Part shown: piece after piece, positions 39,001 through 52,572 of the stretch | How the letters are laid out: each line of letters starts with the position of its first letter | Numbering within the stretch: the first letter of the stretch is position 1 | Source: Dasyornis broadbenti | Taxonomy: Eukaryota; Chordata; Aves; Passeriformes; Dasyornithidae | Reading direction: 5' to 3' | Length of the DNA stretch: 64,000 nucleotides | Assembly: GCA_013397935.1 (NCBI GenBank) | Contig: VZRN01006763.1 | Coordinates: 1,212,525 to 1,276,524, forward strand | Notes under the pieces: model-generated | Database searches by the model: none | What the model saw: the letters and a program-made list of their open reading frames with translations, nothing else | What the model was told of the DNA's origin: nothing | Program-made: the position numbers and the translations under genes

Positions 39001-40063
39001 TTCCAGAAAATATCAAATCTCAGGCAGGTGGTCAGTGCTTGTGCAATCACTGCAAATGCTTTTGAAGCCTCTTGGACACTGCAAGTGCACAGAGCAGAGC
39101 ACGACAGACAGCTTGGTGCTTCAGAGGCACAGCAAACTCATACAACAAACAGAACACAGACAAGCACGTGAAGCCTGACCAGCTCAATTTATGGGCAGAG
39201 GGACCACAGATGGGCATTTACTCATGCAATATGCCATTAATCTCCTTATGTACAATTTTTTGGTTCCACTACCACAGGTCATGCATGAAAAAAGCAATAA
39301 TTGCATTTCCTTGGCTTGCTGTTAGTACTGCAATGATTTATGCCCTTGGAAGCACTGATGAAAGATTTGTCTCTATTTCAAAACTCTAAGGATGTTAAAA
39401 AATTAATTATTTTTTTGAACAATCTCAGATAAGCAACCTATGCTGAAAGGGGCTGGGGAGAGGGAGAGAAGAAACCAGCCAGGAGAAAATTAAAATTATA
39501 TCAGGCTAAAGAAGAAGTAACACTGTCAACATAAACACCCCACTTCTCTTGAAGTTCCAACAGAAGGTAGAAATCTTAGTAGAAAACACAAGTTTAGCTA
39601 TTAAGTAGGAGAAAATGTATACATATAAATGTTTATGTTTACATGGGTCTTGTTCAAATCATCAAAGGACTTGGGAGGCAGATGTGAAGGATGAGGAGGG
39701 CACGATGGAAAACATCAAACTAGTTTGGCATCCCTCCAAGACTAGTTAGAGATATTCACAAATCCTCAGGGACCGTATGAATTCCCCAATTTTAATGATA
39801 ACACAGTCACAGTACCTCATTAGCCTTATTATAGCAAATTATTTCTCTGCTCTGGGATTCTAGTCATGAGCCAACGACTTTGGCTGTGCTAGGAAATAGG
39901 AGTGTTCCTCCAAACTGTGTTTAAAATGCTAGTGTCACCCAGAGGTGTTGCATCAGCAGCCTACATTGCTCTGAATATTTTTGCAAGGACTGCCCAAGAA
40001 TAAAACTTCTCTCAGACACTAACACAATTCATACAGTGGGTGTGATTGAGCTCAAAGGGAAGG
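36023..40063. other. No gene recognised
   Basis: Unique sequence. A minus-strand 38-base segment (36408-36371) has a strong acceptor and a good donor and is open in one frame, but is too short to call. Nothing else identified. Confidence 0.45.
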
Positions 40064-40085
40064 CAAAAAAAAAAAAAAAAAAAAA
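40064..40085. repeat. Poly-A tract
   Basis: Run of about 22 A within unique sequence; no retroelement body recognised upstream of it. Confidence 0.9.
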
Positions 40086-43000
40086 GATGAAGGAAGGAAT
40101 AAGTTTGAATCTCCATGAAAACAGGAATTAAAAGCAGTAGGCAAACCAAGCTGAGCTCTGATTCTCCAGGAACATATTTTATCAAATTTATTTCTTGAGT
40201 GTAGCTTCACTGCTGTGTTTTGGGGGTTTTGCTAAGGCTCTTCTCAAGACCATAGCTGATGGGACCTTTCATGTCCAAAAAAGTTTGAAAACCTACCTCT
40301 TTAACAAGTGGTTTTACATGTGACCACACGAGAGTACACTGAGTATCTGCAGGATATCTGGTGTAACAATGGGTAGGAATAGGGAGTAGATCAGTCAAGA
40401 TGAGAATAAACACATGCACAATGTCCATGAACAGTTATGTGGATATTTTTAAATCAAGATTTTTCTTAGCAGTGCCAGGAGAGTGGGCTTCATGCTCTCT
40501 TTTAAGCAGTACTTCGATGGAATTCTTTACAGTTTATTCCTATAATGTATACTGCTTAAAATAAAAATTCAATAAGAAGCTAAACTCCTCTGTGACCATG
40601 CAAGGGGTGCATTTGAAGTGAACTGATGCTCCCAGGAAAATTCCATTCAATATCAGTATATTTTAGGTCTTTCTTAAAAGCACTTACAAATATTTTCAGA
40701 AGCCTTTAGTAACTCACCTCCAGTTCAGATGCTTTACTAATATGCATTTATGCCTAATGCTCTGTATTTGGTGAAAAACTGTAAAGAAAAGGTCTCAGTA
40801 GGAACTGAAAGGTGTCATAGCTTTTCTCTCCTGGCACTCCTGGATCATGAACTGATAGGCAGCCAGAAATCTTGCCAAATCAAATTAACCTACCCTGAAC
40901 AGGCTGAGCTCATCAAGCTTTTAGTCTTCTTGCTCCCAGCCCAGCAGGTATTCGGTCACTGTCCTGCTTTAAACATAATGAAGCCAATCTTTACATGAAT
41001 GGTAAATCAAAGTTTGGTCTAACCTCTGAGGAGACACCCTCTAAGCTTGAGTGCCAAGCCCAAGGTTATAAACACAGGACAGGCCTTTATGGCTTTTGAA
41101 GGAGGCACAAACCCCATATTGAATAACTGCCAATGCACAGTGAAGACCAAGGATTTATGGCACCCAGCTTGAGAGGACTTGAATGTGTTGGTAACACCAA
41201 GACAGCCAGCTGGAGCTGCCCAAACTTCACAGATGATCAGCAGTTTTAGAACAGGGTACAACAATGCCCTTTACTGAAATTCCAGGTGATGAGATATGGC
41301 CATTACATCTGAACAGACTCTGCATGGGGTCTGGTTCATTTTAGATGTTCACCTTAATTCAAAACTGCTAACACACATACAGAGAAGACTGAGACTTCTC
41401 CACCATTGGTATTTGCGGTTTGTCTCAATTTATCCACAGGGATGAAAGCTTGTGCTGCTGCTAGCCTTCAGTAGCTAAAAAGGACTGCTTTTCAAAAGGG
41501 GAAGGCATAATCTTGCTTTCTTTACACACTAGTATTTAAATTAGATTCCGGAGCATTTGCAGCTCAAACAGAGGGATATCAGTTCAATCTCTTGGTTCCA
41601 AGTCAGTTTGCAGCAGTGGCATTAACAATGGTAATTAATAGGTAACCAGCAAAATTTACACAGAAGTGTCTGACACTGAGTAAACAGGGAGATCCCAATA
41701 ATTAAGTTTAACATATTCAATTTTGCAACTGCAACCACATTTAATGGAAAATACTCCCAGTTCTTTTCTGCCAATATCTGTAACAAGAATCAGAAATGGG
41801 ATGTAGCTTAAGCAGTTTGAGAACTTACTGATTCCTGAGTGTTTATAACAACTTCTATTTCACAGATAGAGCAATTGCCTTTAAGATGGACAAATACATA
41901 TGTGTTTATATAGACATTTAAAGTTTTGAAGAAAAGTTCTGGGATCAGATTTCTCCATTTTATGGGTTGCTGTGGAAACAGATTAGCCCTTTGGAAATAA
42001 AAACCCGTGTTTGACTATAATGCAAAGAACAATCCATAGCATGAAAGGAAAGAACAGCTGGGAGTTGGAATAGTGTAAGCTGACATGTCAGGCAGTAGCC
42101 AGACAAAGTGAGCCAGGGACTGTCTGAAAAACGGGGGGCAAGGGGGGAAGAAAAAGTAAGAACTAGGCACTATCAACAAAGTCTGCAAAATGGTCCAGCT
42201 GTTCACTCTCATCATAACTAAGAAAATAAGGAGGGAATTCCAGGGCTGAGGATTAAATTTATGAAGAGAAGAAAACCTGAATGGAAAAAGTGAATAGTTT
42301 TTCAGACAAAGCAGACCCCGAGCGGAGGTCTTTGTTCAGAAATAGCTTGGAAAGCACAACACTGGGTTCCGGGCAAAACACACATCCCTCCACAGCCTTT
42401 CTTATAAAAGGCCAAAAGAAATCTTAATATACTGCATTAAGCAGACTTTTACAGAAAACATTGTTTGTATAATTTCATTGTTTCGGGCTGAGCATTAATG
42501 TCCTAGACAGATAAATAGATTTAGAGTATTTGAGAGAAGGCATATCCAGCACTGCAGAAAGGGCTAAAAGGTGAACAAATTTCACCACAAATCTCTGCTA
42601 AAACCTGAAACGAAAGCCCAAAGGACTTCTGATATACTGTAAATAGTCAGTCAGTTCCTAGAGTCTTAAGTGATGTCTGGTCTTTTGTTCAGACAATGGA
42701 CAATTGAATCCAAGATGAACGGTTCCCAGGATTACGTGCTCTCTGAGCAGCACAGAGGGAAAGAGAAGTGTTAGAGAGGTTAATTCAGAGGCATGCTTAC
42801 CTCCCAAACAAAGGCATTCAGCAGTACAGAACCTGATTAGGGACTCTTCAAGAAATACAAATAATGTCATTCACATTGCATAAGCAGCTGGGACTATGTA
42901 TGTGTGCACAGTTAGAAAATAATAATGAATGCACTTTCTTCTCTTTGATTTTTTTTCCCCCTTTGAATAATGTCTTCTGTCCAATGATCTCTTAGGAGCA

Positions 43001-44892
43001 AAGCCAGCTAAATTGCTGGCAAGATGATTGATTTAGAATATGCTTTGTTTCCATTGTCTATATGATCACTCCAGGCATTCAGCAACCTAATCTGTTAACT
43101 CCTGTATCAGTAAGTATATTACAAATCTGGAATAAAACCCATAAATGATTAGTGAGGGAACTTCATATCCTTTAGATGAAACTAATTATGAGTGTGGATT
43201 TCATTAGTGATAGGACAGCTCTGAAATATCATTCACAGTTATTCATCCATGCTCTGGTACCCAAAGATAACACTTGCAAATGTCATGGTAATAATAGGAT
43301 AAACAGGTTGAACTAATATCCAAAACAGCATGTCATCTGGGTTTTCAATATTTACACTTGATGCCACTTAAATGAGCAGGATGTGATGAAGAAGAGCACA
43401 AGATATACCAAGCTCCCATAAATCTCTCACTTTTATCATAGTCATGGTGCATTTGTGTATGTCATCCAGCAGTTCTTGCTTTTGTTTATGTCCAGCAGCT
43501 TCATCACCTCTGCCTTGAGGTATGCTAATCTACTTGGTTTTTTTTTTTTCTTTTTTAATTTATTTTGCTAGATAAAAAAACACCCCATCCATCTCTCCTG
43601 ACTTGCACTCGTTCTGCATGTTTCCTTTGCCGCCCTCCTTACCTGCAGCATTACAGTTCTAACCATAGAAAGGGCCAGGTTCCTAGGGAAAATGTGTGGA
43701 CTGTGGTTCAGCAGACAAGGAGGCACCTCCAAACAGGATCTTAGGCCCTATGGAAAGAAGCAACCCCACAGAAATGATGTCCATGTACACAAAAGTCAGG
43801 TGCAGGTCTGCATCAGGCAAGACCTGCATGGTTTAAATTACTCGTGGGAGTGTAACAGTGCCAAGTCAGCACACAGTAGTGGAAGAGGTGTGACCCTGCA
43901 AGGACCCTGAATTTCCCTGGAGAGCCATGATTACAGTAGCAGTCCTGTAAAATTTCAAGGTAAAAATGCTCAGTAGCCTTCAAAGAGTCTCAATGATAGT
44001 TCAAGCTGCTCATGTGGCAGCAGGTATCAGCTTGGCATCGACATGGCTCACTTAAAATGAACCCAAGCTTAGATGGACATTTTAGGGTTGGGATCAAGGA
44101 TGTTAGAATCTATAATGATATCTATTTCCAAAACATTCCTGTCGCTCTTCGAGAGAAAAAATCACTACTCTGCCTTGCATCTTCTTATGATCAAGATCAC
44201 GCATTTTATGGACCCTTCTTCTGATTAGCTGCTTGAGACTTTTCATGTTGTCTTTGATGCCTGTGTTGTAATCCATTTGCTGGGTTTGAAGGCCACTCAG
44301 TTGGCCCTGCACAGTGACTTCGATACCCAAAGGTTTTCAAAAGCAGCAGCCAGTGTCATGACAACACCTGGGGGTTCAAGACCTTGGTTGAAAACTGTGC
44401 TATAAATCCAGAAGAGACAGTGACATTTAGGATTCATCTACAACCTCACTGACATAAGAAATGCCTCCACCATGGGAATCCATGGGGATCCTTCTCCAGT
44501 TCCAGGTGGACAAGGGCTGTAGTTACTCTTTGATACACACAACGAGGCCATACCACCACCTGTGTGTAACCCAGGTATGAACCCCCAGACCAAGTCTAGA
44601 TGAGCAAGAAGGAGCAGGAATGGTAGTGTAGGATGGAGGAGATGGTGCCAAGGGCCCAGCATTCATACTGTGCACATCTAAGGGACTCCTTGCAAAGGCC
44701 CTCCAGTATGGTCTTCTGGAGCCCAGAAGATGGACTGTGCCAGCTGTGTGCATTTTCTGGATTAGTGTCATCCAAGAAAAATCCAGATCAAGTTCTACAA
44801 ACCTATGGGATGTGAACCAAAGCATCAATAGGGAGACTCAGCTCAAAACCAGGCCCCTGAGCTATGCATCATACCCTGAGATTAGTTCAGTA
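40086..44892. other. No gene recognised
   Basis: Unique sequence. The part from about 42900 to 43400 is AT-rich with many TAAT/ATTA cores and could be a conserved non-coding element, but this is only an impression. A 75-codon minus frame at 44103-44330 is not recognisable. Confidence 0.4.
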
Positions 44893-45038
44893 ACCTGAGA
44901 TGAGCTCAGTTGGTTGGAGCACGGTGCGAATAACGGCAGGGTCAGGTTTGATCCCTGTATGGGCCATCCATTTCAGAGTTGGATTCCGTGATCCTTGTGG
45001 GTCCCTTCCAACTCAGAATACTCTGTGATTCTATATGG
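44893..45038 (+). mobile_element. tRNA-Ile-headed SINE with CR1 tail (TguSINE1 type)
   Basis: The head (44900-44967) follows a tRNA-Ile gene closely: an A-box-like GAGCTCAGTTGG at 44902, an anticodon-arm-like GTGCGAATAACG, a B-box-like GGTTTGATCCC at 44945, and the acceptor-like end TATGGGCCA. The tail (about 44979-45036) is the 3' end of CR1: GTGGGTCCCTTCCAACTCAG followed by CTCTGTGATTCTAT. A tRNA-Ile head plus a CR1 tail is the known structure of TguSINE1 of passerines, mobilised in trans by CR1. The B box has mutated (T for C in GGTTCGA) and there are other substitutions, so it is an old, probably silent copy. Confidence 0.9.
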
Positions 45039-45751
45039 AAATGCTAACATCAACACAACAATAACTGAATCTTAGACTGTGTCTCTATGTGGGAGGCTAA
45101 TGTGCAGAGTACTGTGTATTTCCACAACATTTTATCCTTTTGCCCTTCAGAATACATTGGCAGCATGCACACTGTCTCCTGGGAACAGTGCTTTGCCTGT
45201 GTTTGCACCTGAATAATAGCTAGGAGTTACTTAGGAGAACGGTACTTTAACGTGAGCCAAAAGCATGACAAGAGCAATTCCAAAAATTGAACATTTGAAC
45301 AATGTAGATGACAGAGTCCAAGTACCTCAAATATGCTGCTTGGCAGGATTCAGTGCAGGTACAGATGTAGTTTTGGTTTCACAGTGTCCCCCTCAGGGAG
45401 CTCCCAAAATCAAGTTGCAGTACTGATGCCCTGATCCAAGTCTCACAGCAAAGCCATGAACAAATCAGACAGCTTTGGATGGGTGAATGTTACTTTCCTC
45501 ATTTTGTTGAGCTACACAATAACAGCATTTGGACTTTATTGATGAAGATATAACTAAGGTAAAAGTTTAACTGTGATCTGTACTGAACTGCTTTGAGTTA
45601 AAAATGCCCAAAGAGTGTATTGTTATTTTAGAGAGACTGTCAGACGCAATAGCCTGATCACCTTTAACCAAGAACAATCAGTTCTCAGAGTGAATTGACA
45701 AAGTCTTTAGAAAAGTGGGTGGAATTGATTAGTTACTGATGCCTCTTTTTA
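45039..45751. other. No gene recognised
   Basis: Unique sequence between the SINE and the tandem repeat. Nothing seen. Confidence 0.5.
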
Positions 45752-45975
45752 CTTTCTCTATCTTCCCAAGCAGCAGTGATTTCATCAGAAAAAGTGAAGT
45801 TAAGAAATACTAGAAAAGTTAAGAAGTTAAGAAATGCTTTATCTTTCCATGCAGCAGTGATTTCATCAGAAAAAGTGAAGTTAAGAAATACTAGAAAAGT
45901 TAAGAAGTTAAGAAATGCTTTATCTTTCCATGCAGCAGTGATTTCATCAGAAAAAGTGAAGAAATACTAGAAAGT
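45752..45975. repeat. 81-bp tandem repeat, two identical units plus partial third
   Basis: Unit 1 (45770-45850) and unit 2 (45851-45931) are identical over all 81 bases. Unit 3 (45932 to about 45975) is partial and lacks 5 bases (TTAAG). About 18 bases before unit 1 are a diverged version of the unit end. Within the unit an AAGTTAAGAAAT motif recurs. Because 81 is divisible by 3 and the unit lacks stops in one frame, a 64-codon open frame (45776-45970) with a 27-residue lysine-rich repeat results. Exact identity points to a very recent duplication, a collapsed or expanded VNTR, or an assembly duplicate. Confidence 0.97.
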
Positions 45976-48900
45976 ACATCAGCAGGAAAAATGCCACTTT
46001 TTCGTAATGAAAAGGACTGAAACACCACTCTAGCTGCCCTTATGGTAACAACAGACATTTGTCCAGCCTGTAACAGAACATCTCATCTCCTCCCGAATTT
46101 TTGTTGACTTCTGTCTTCCTGCACGCAGGACAGCATGATTAATTTGGTTAATTCCTGCCTCCTTTCCATCCTCAGGCCTCAGACCTATAAAAGCAGAAGG
46201 AACAAAACACACAGCCTCTACCTGCAGTACCAAAAAATGACCTCGAGTACACCCCAGTATGCTTAAAAGTGGGGGCTTTGAGGGCAAAAGACAAAAAGTC
46301 TGGGTTCAGCTGAATATGAACATATTAAGACACCTTTGTAATGGGGCATGCTAAAACCACGATGGCACTGCCCGATCTTTGCCATTGTCTCAGCTGTCCA
46401 TGTGAAATAAACTAAAGAAGCTGCTTTGCAGAGCAGGCTGCCTGCGTGGCATATTCTTGCTCTAGACACTACTGAGCTTGGGAGCGTAAAAAATAATTTC
46501 CAGACAAAAGTAACATATCCATAAAATGCGAAATGAAAAAGAGTGTGGCACAAAAGTTGTTTCAGTGTTTTAATTTTCAGGTTCTGTAAATAATACATGG
46601 GAAAAAATTCCACATACTGCATTGGACTGATAGATAAAGTTGGAGCTGTTTCAGAAGATGATGGATGGACTCCATTCCTAGGTGCACTAGGCTAGGACAG
46701 AAGAGATATGAGTTCTGACAGCACTGCCAAAGATTTCTGTCATGATGTCAGCCGTTCTTGTTAATCTCTTGCTACCTCAGCTCCCCATCTCCAGTCCTGC
46801 TGATGGATTATTTTCTTCCTTTATGCTGTGAGCTGTGTATCGTGTATTTGTACAGCAGCTGGTGCAGCAGAGCAAGCCTGGACTGGGAGACCTGGGGCTG
46901 AGGATGCATCAGAGAAAATCAGCACAGAGCACAGTCAAAATACGATTATCTACCTAAACTGCATGTACACAGTCCAAACTACTGTATTAACCTGTTTGAG
47001 GTTAAACATTTTTTTTAACCAGAATCCTACAATATTTAGCCAGCTTTGCTGTCTACCTAGCTGTCCACTTTAGCTGTCCTCTTAATCCAGGGCACACATT
47101 CCTGTCCAATTATTAAATATTTGTGGGAAGAAGAGCATCTTGTGTTTCATTTGTACTGACTCTGCACTGAAACCTCACCTCCTCGTGCCAGAGGGGATTT
47201 CAAGGCAGATGCTACCAGAACACATTGATTTCCTCTAAATAAAACATTTAGTACCCCTGCAGAGCAAGTGCCTTTTTAAGCCACTGGGATATGGTGAAGT
47301 CTTTAGCAGTTCCGTGCTCAATGAGTCTCCAGGGATACATTGTCAGAAGTGGCAGACGGAACAGGTGTGTGATGAGGCCGTATATTTTCCCATTTCTTTT
47401 GGATTCCTTTACTCCCACAAAAGACTGGGTCATGCCCTGTATTGTTCCTGCCTCTTTGTTATTAATTTCCACAATTTCTATCACCAGGGAAGCCTTAGTT
47501 CTCAGGTCCCAAAATTGCAAAAGAGCACATAAATTACTTGTACCGCCCACCCTGGTGTTTTCCAGATTAAAATGGCTGCTGCTGCAACTGTTGCCATCAA
47601 GCATAGCCAGACCAGCTGCTAGATCCGCTAAAACACAGGCACAGACACAAATAAAAATCAAAGCCAGACCAGAACAAAAAGACCAGGCCAAGTGACAGAC
47701 AAAGCTGAGCATCCTACAGCCTACCCTAAGCTCAGGATGGAGTTCTGCCCCAACAGAAACAAAAGCTGATGGTCCCTGTCGTCAGAGGGAAGTTCCCTCC
47801 CTCCCGCAGCCCCTGCACTTCCTGGGTGCCGGGGACTCTTCCCTGTGGATAAGTACCGTATTTACACTCTTTTAGAGGAAAAGCATGAGTTTGTGAGGTC
47901 TGCAGAAGGTAGTAAGGGATGAAGATTCCCGGTAATGATGTTCTGGAAAGGTGACAAATGCTGTCGGGCCTTACAGCACCTATTAAACCTCCTGGAGAAG
48001 AGGTCTGTGGTGCATGTGCTGGTCAGCAGCAGACTGGTCATCATGCTAGGGTTATGGTAGCATCACTGCTGTGTACATTCAGCATTCCAGCAGAGGTTCA
48101 GCACTGTAGCATTGCCAATTGCCAGCTATTTGTGCCTTCATTTCCTCTTTCATTTTGATCCTCAGAAGAACACCGGTGTTTCCCTCCCATTCCTCATTTC
48201 CTTCTTAGAGCCCAGGGACTCCTGTTACCAGCCTATTTCTGAACCTTGTTTTCTAGTTGCCTTCTATCTACTCTTGCCTATTTTAGGTCAAAAAATCTCC
48301 AGTCCTTCTCTAATCCCTGATTTTATAGTGCAGTGAGCATCTTGGTCCCAACTCATTCTTCCAGTTACTGCTGCAATAGGCATAGTAAATAATGAGAAGT
48401 CTGTAACTGAAAACAAAATAGTTTTTGACGCTGCATAAAAACTTTTCAGTCCATTAAAGGCAAGGGCTGAAAATGCCAGTATATGGGGCCACTGTAACAG
48501 CTTTTTATCTGTATGCATGAGTAGTAGTCTGGGTTTTTCTTATTTTTCTAATCTACATAGCATGGGCATTTTTATACTGTCTGTAAATTATGGATTTTCT
48601 TTCCAGATATCAGCACATCCTGCCAGGGTCTGAGGCAGTTAGCAATTACAGTAATTTACCTTCAGATTTAGCAAGGTTTTATGTTTGTGGGAATAAATGA
48701 ATTTTTGATAGAGTAACTAAACAAAAAAAGAAAAAAGGTAAAGAAAAAATCAATTAGGTTGACTTAAGAGGTTCCTTTCTTTTGTCTTCCTCCTTCCATT
48801 ACTTAAAAAATGATATGACATATTTTGGATCAAATACATGTCTCAGTTAAATTTAAAGGAAGTTTTTGTTCATTTTCAAGTACTTATTTGTAAAGTTGGG

Positions 48901-51900
48901 TTAGTTTGCTTTGGGTTTTTTGCAACTTAAACTTATAAAGAAATAATTCAAAACAGGAACTCAGCTTAATTTAAAACATAATTTTTTTAATCCACTTTAT
49001 TTTCTCCGTTTTCATAAGTTAATTTTTTCACTTAATTTAACCTGAATTAGCACATTTTGATACTTGCTTTGGGGAACAAATAGCTATTAATCACAAAAAT
49101 CTTGTTGTACTCTCCCCATGGCTGGAAGGGGTGTTGAGTGAGACAGATTTGGGGTGCATCTCCAGGGTGTCTGTCACAGCCCATGCCCAGGCTGTGCTTG
49201 AGCTCTGCCATCACCAGGGATGGTCCAGCAGCTGTGGTGACAAAGCCACACCTCTAAGGACATGGGCTCTTTTTCATCCCCAGACACGACATCTTGCCAT
49301 ACAGCGCAAAAGGAAATGGGAGTGACTAAGGGATTTTAAAAGGATTTTAACATTTCTAGTCATAACCCATCTTGTAGCCTTCTCCTTTCACATCCAGCGA
49401 GGCTACAGCAGGTGAGGAAAACTGAGACACGCTGAAAGGTTTGCCCCAAACAAGAGGTAAGGCCAAGCTATTTCATCTTTAAAGCTTCAGAGCTGACCGA
49501 CCTCAAAGTGACCTCCTGGCCTTCTCTGCTGGCTTTTCCATGTAGAGTTATTGCCTCCAAATCTCTGCACCACGTGATAGGATCTTTACATCTGTCATAG
49601 TCCTCTCAAATCCCTTCTCTTCTGGCATGGCTGTGTGCTAACTCTTGCCACCAAAATGAGAATAAACAATAGAAACAGGCACAACAAGAAGAAATCAAGA
49701 AAAAGACAGAAGAGGGGAATGAATTTTCTAACTGCTTGAGGAACACATCCCAGTGGAAAAATAAGAACAACTGCACAATTAACAGAGAAGAGATTCCTGG
49801 TTTGAAAGCTCACCACGCATGTGTTACAGAGTCTTAACGACGACATTTATCACACCACAGTCTTTGAAGAAGGTAAGTCCAGAAAATAAAACAATATATT
49901 TTGAAGGCAGCTAATCACATTAATTAATTATTAAGCAATGCTCATGGACTATCTAAAACCAGCATGGTTTCTGGCAATGTCAGGTTCGTTAGAAAGCTCT
50001 TCCCATGCTTAACAGCAGGAGTGGGGCACTGTGACATTAACCAGTAACTGTGGTGAGCAATAACCTCTTTACAGAGCTGTGGGTGTGCATGATTAAAAAA
50101 TAAATAGGGGATCCATTTTCCAGCTCCTTCGAAGACAAAGAGAAGAAGGGAAATGTTGGCAAACATAAGGAGGGAAAAAAAATCTTTTTCCTCTAGCCAA
50201 GTTAATTTTAATTTAGGTTTTTGTAAACCACGAGCATAGAAAGATATATCCTTTAGGTAATGTACCAAGAGGGAGAAACAAAGACTGAAAGACTGAAAAT
50301 GATTTTTAAATTACAAAGAATGTACTGTGCCCTCAATACAGGTATGAGAGAGCTATTATGAGAGGGAAAATAAGTGTTCATGGGACCAGACTGAATGTCT
50401 TCACTGGGACTGATAAGGTTATTTCGGCAGCACCGATTTTCCATTAGTAAATGTGATTACTTCTGTATTGATATACTCTGTGGAAATATACAGAACTTGA
50501 TTATGGTTTTGTGGGGAAAAACAAGAAAATGTTTCTATTTTCCTTAAAAGTTTGTTTTGTTATAACGAAAATACATCACATCTTGCTTCAACTTTCGTAC
50601 TGTATTGAAGTTAATCTCATTCTTGCATATATTTATATTATAGTAAGTGTTGTACATCACATTTACCATCTTGCATTAGAATGCTGTAAAAAATTAGACT
50701 TGTAACTAATTGAACTTAAGTATACTGGCAACTTTATTCCATGACAGAGTCCGTATTTCGTATTATGATTTTGCTTGACAGCAAAAAACCAAGCATGGTC
50801 TAAAGTTCCTTGTTGAAAACAAGTCTGTAATTTAGGCACATGCAGGTGCAAGGAAACATGTACTAGATTAAACCATATTCCTGGCAAAAAATTGCCTAAA
50901 GCAGTAATAATTTAGAAAACTCCAGATATCCTTAGTCATTAAAATCCTGGGTAAGGGAGACAGCTGCCTGAAGTCATAGAGTACCATCCTTGTTCTCCCC
51001 AGGGAAAAGTTATATCTGCTGGTGGTGGTGGCTGTACCTGGTGGAGAGAAGAGGCTCCACACTGGTTGTCTCCCCCAGCAATCCACAAAGATCACTCTGC
51101 CCACCTGGCTGGATGGACTCCCAAGCCTCCCTGCCCTGGAGGCACAACCATCCCTGTGTCCCTGTTGTCCGTGTGCTCCTGCACACACAGAGAAAATCCA
51201 TATACACCATCAGGAGGCAAAACATTTGCTTCACTTTCTGTGTTAGTGTCCTTCAGAGATGGATGGTGGGGTTGGGCTACTGCTTTACATCCACATTGGC
51301 ACAGAACAGGAGGCATGGAAATGGGAATGTGCAGGGGCTGTGCTTGAAACCCTGGGACTCAGAGCCAGGCTTTGAAAGGATTAAATGGCTAATTCTCACT
51401 GAAAACGGTGGGAATTTGGAATACAAACACTTTTTAAAATGTCAGCCTTCTTTTAGCAGACATCAAAATAAAGTTCTTATATACTCATACTTTAAAAAAA
51501 TTATTTGCTTAGTTCAGTAAGATTCCGCTGGAATTTTCTCAGACTTCTGCTTGCATTTTTGTATCATCAAAGATAGCTGAGATACAAGCAACAACCTGGA
51601 AATTCACCAGGATGACGAGCTGCTATTTTTGGTCCTACTAATACAGAGTTGCTGACAATCACATGCAGTTGTACGCCTTCAGTGGCAGCTTACCCCTTAC
51701 CCCTTTAGAGTGAACGTGCACTGACAGGTCTCTTTACTCCCCAGCCCGAGGGTCTGGCAGTAGCATTTACAGGTGTACCAAAGTCTGGTATCTCAAGGCT
51801 CAGTCCATGCTTCCTTGTGGCCTTTAGAGGCTGTCTGGGCTGCTGGGTGGGACCACAGCACCTAAGGTACTACACAGCCACGTTCGGGCAACAGAATCTC

Positions 51901-52266
51901 ATCTTACATCTGTGTTAACAGCAGTGTCTTCTCTGCACCTAGCTCATCTGGATCCTATCATCTAAACAAGTTATCATTTTTCTAGATTGAGCCAGCTGAG
52001 TTTCTTGGTGCTTACTGGACCAGGAAGGTCCTAAAATTGATGAGACTGTGACAATTAAAGGCGTAACTTTCACCACCGGTCAGTGGAAAAATGTTTCTGT
52101 TCTTGGTCTTCTCTGAACTGCAGTCCTAAGTATGATTTCTGCTAAGAAAACTTGTGTTCAAGTGCGAACACGAGACAGTTCTGGCTGCAGTGGCACTAGC
52201 TGCAGCTAGCTGTGAGTACTCTACTACTAGTATTACTCATAGCTACTAGTATTAGTTACAAGACAC
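45976..52266. other. No gene recognised
   Basis: Unique sequence. A 154-codon minus frame (47248-47712) and several overlapping frames at 50868-51520 arise from stop-poor, slightly GC-richer patches and are not recognisable. A strong acceptor-like site on the minus strand at about 46190 is followed by an open frame but no donor. Confidence 0.4.
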
Positions 52267-52572
52267 CTGCACACAGCGGCGTGTAGACATCTAGAGGTGT
52301 CCGAATCTGGAGTGGAAGCCATCCCTACATCGTAGACACCTCTCAGGGAATCCAGTTGTCTATAGCAGGCTTCTAGCAACATTTGGGATGTGGTAGAGTA
52401 TGGCACTTGGCCTCTAGCTGCCATTCCAGAAAGGTGTGCCACTTGCATAAAGTAAGTTGCCATAGCTGACAGGCCCATGAGGATTTCTTGGTAATCCTTA
52501 TCATCCAAAATCTGTGTTTCAGCAGCTAAAGGCCTTCCCGAAGCTACATCAGCTGAACCCCAAAGTGAGTAA
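52267..52572 (-). CDS. Candidate internal coding exon A, unknown product
   Basis: On the minus strand an acceptor-like site (TATTCTCTGTCCTGGTACAG) precedes 52572. The frame stays open for about 100 codons and beyond, to 52233. Readings include GRPLAAETQILDDKDYQEIL, then SAMATYFMQVAHLSGMAARG, then SQMLLEACYRQLDSLRGVYD. The helical, alanine/leucine-rich character and scarcity of odd residues look like real protein. The best fitting donor (CAG then GTGTCT at 52267) is weak; another (GTAACT) lies a few codons on. With the first donor the exon is 306 bases and symmetric. I do not recognise the family. It could be an exon, a piece of an old retroelement or processed pseudogene, or chance. Confidence 0.3.

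Noticed and set aside
47248..47712. 154-codon minus-strand frame
   Set aside because: An antisense frame of 134 codons is open over the same stretch. A frame of this length is about what chance gives in 64 kb of this composition. A good acceptor lies inside but no suitable donor.
50990..51520. 176-codon plus-strand frame, with six overlapping frames on both strands
   Set aside because: Several frames are open at once in a stop-poor GC-richer patch; the reading is tryptophan- and cysteine-rich and not protein-like.
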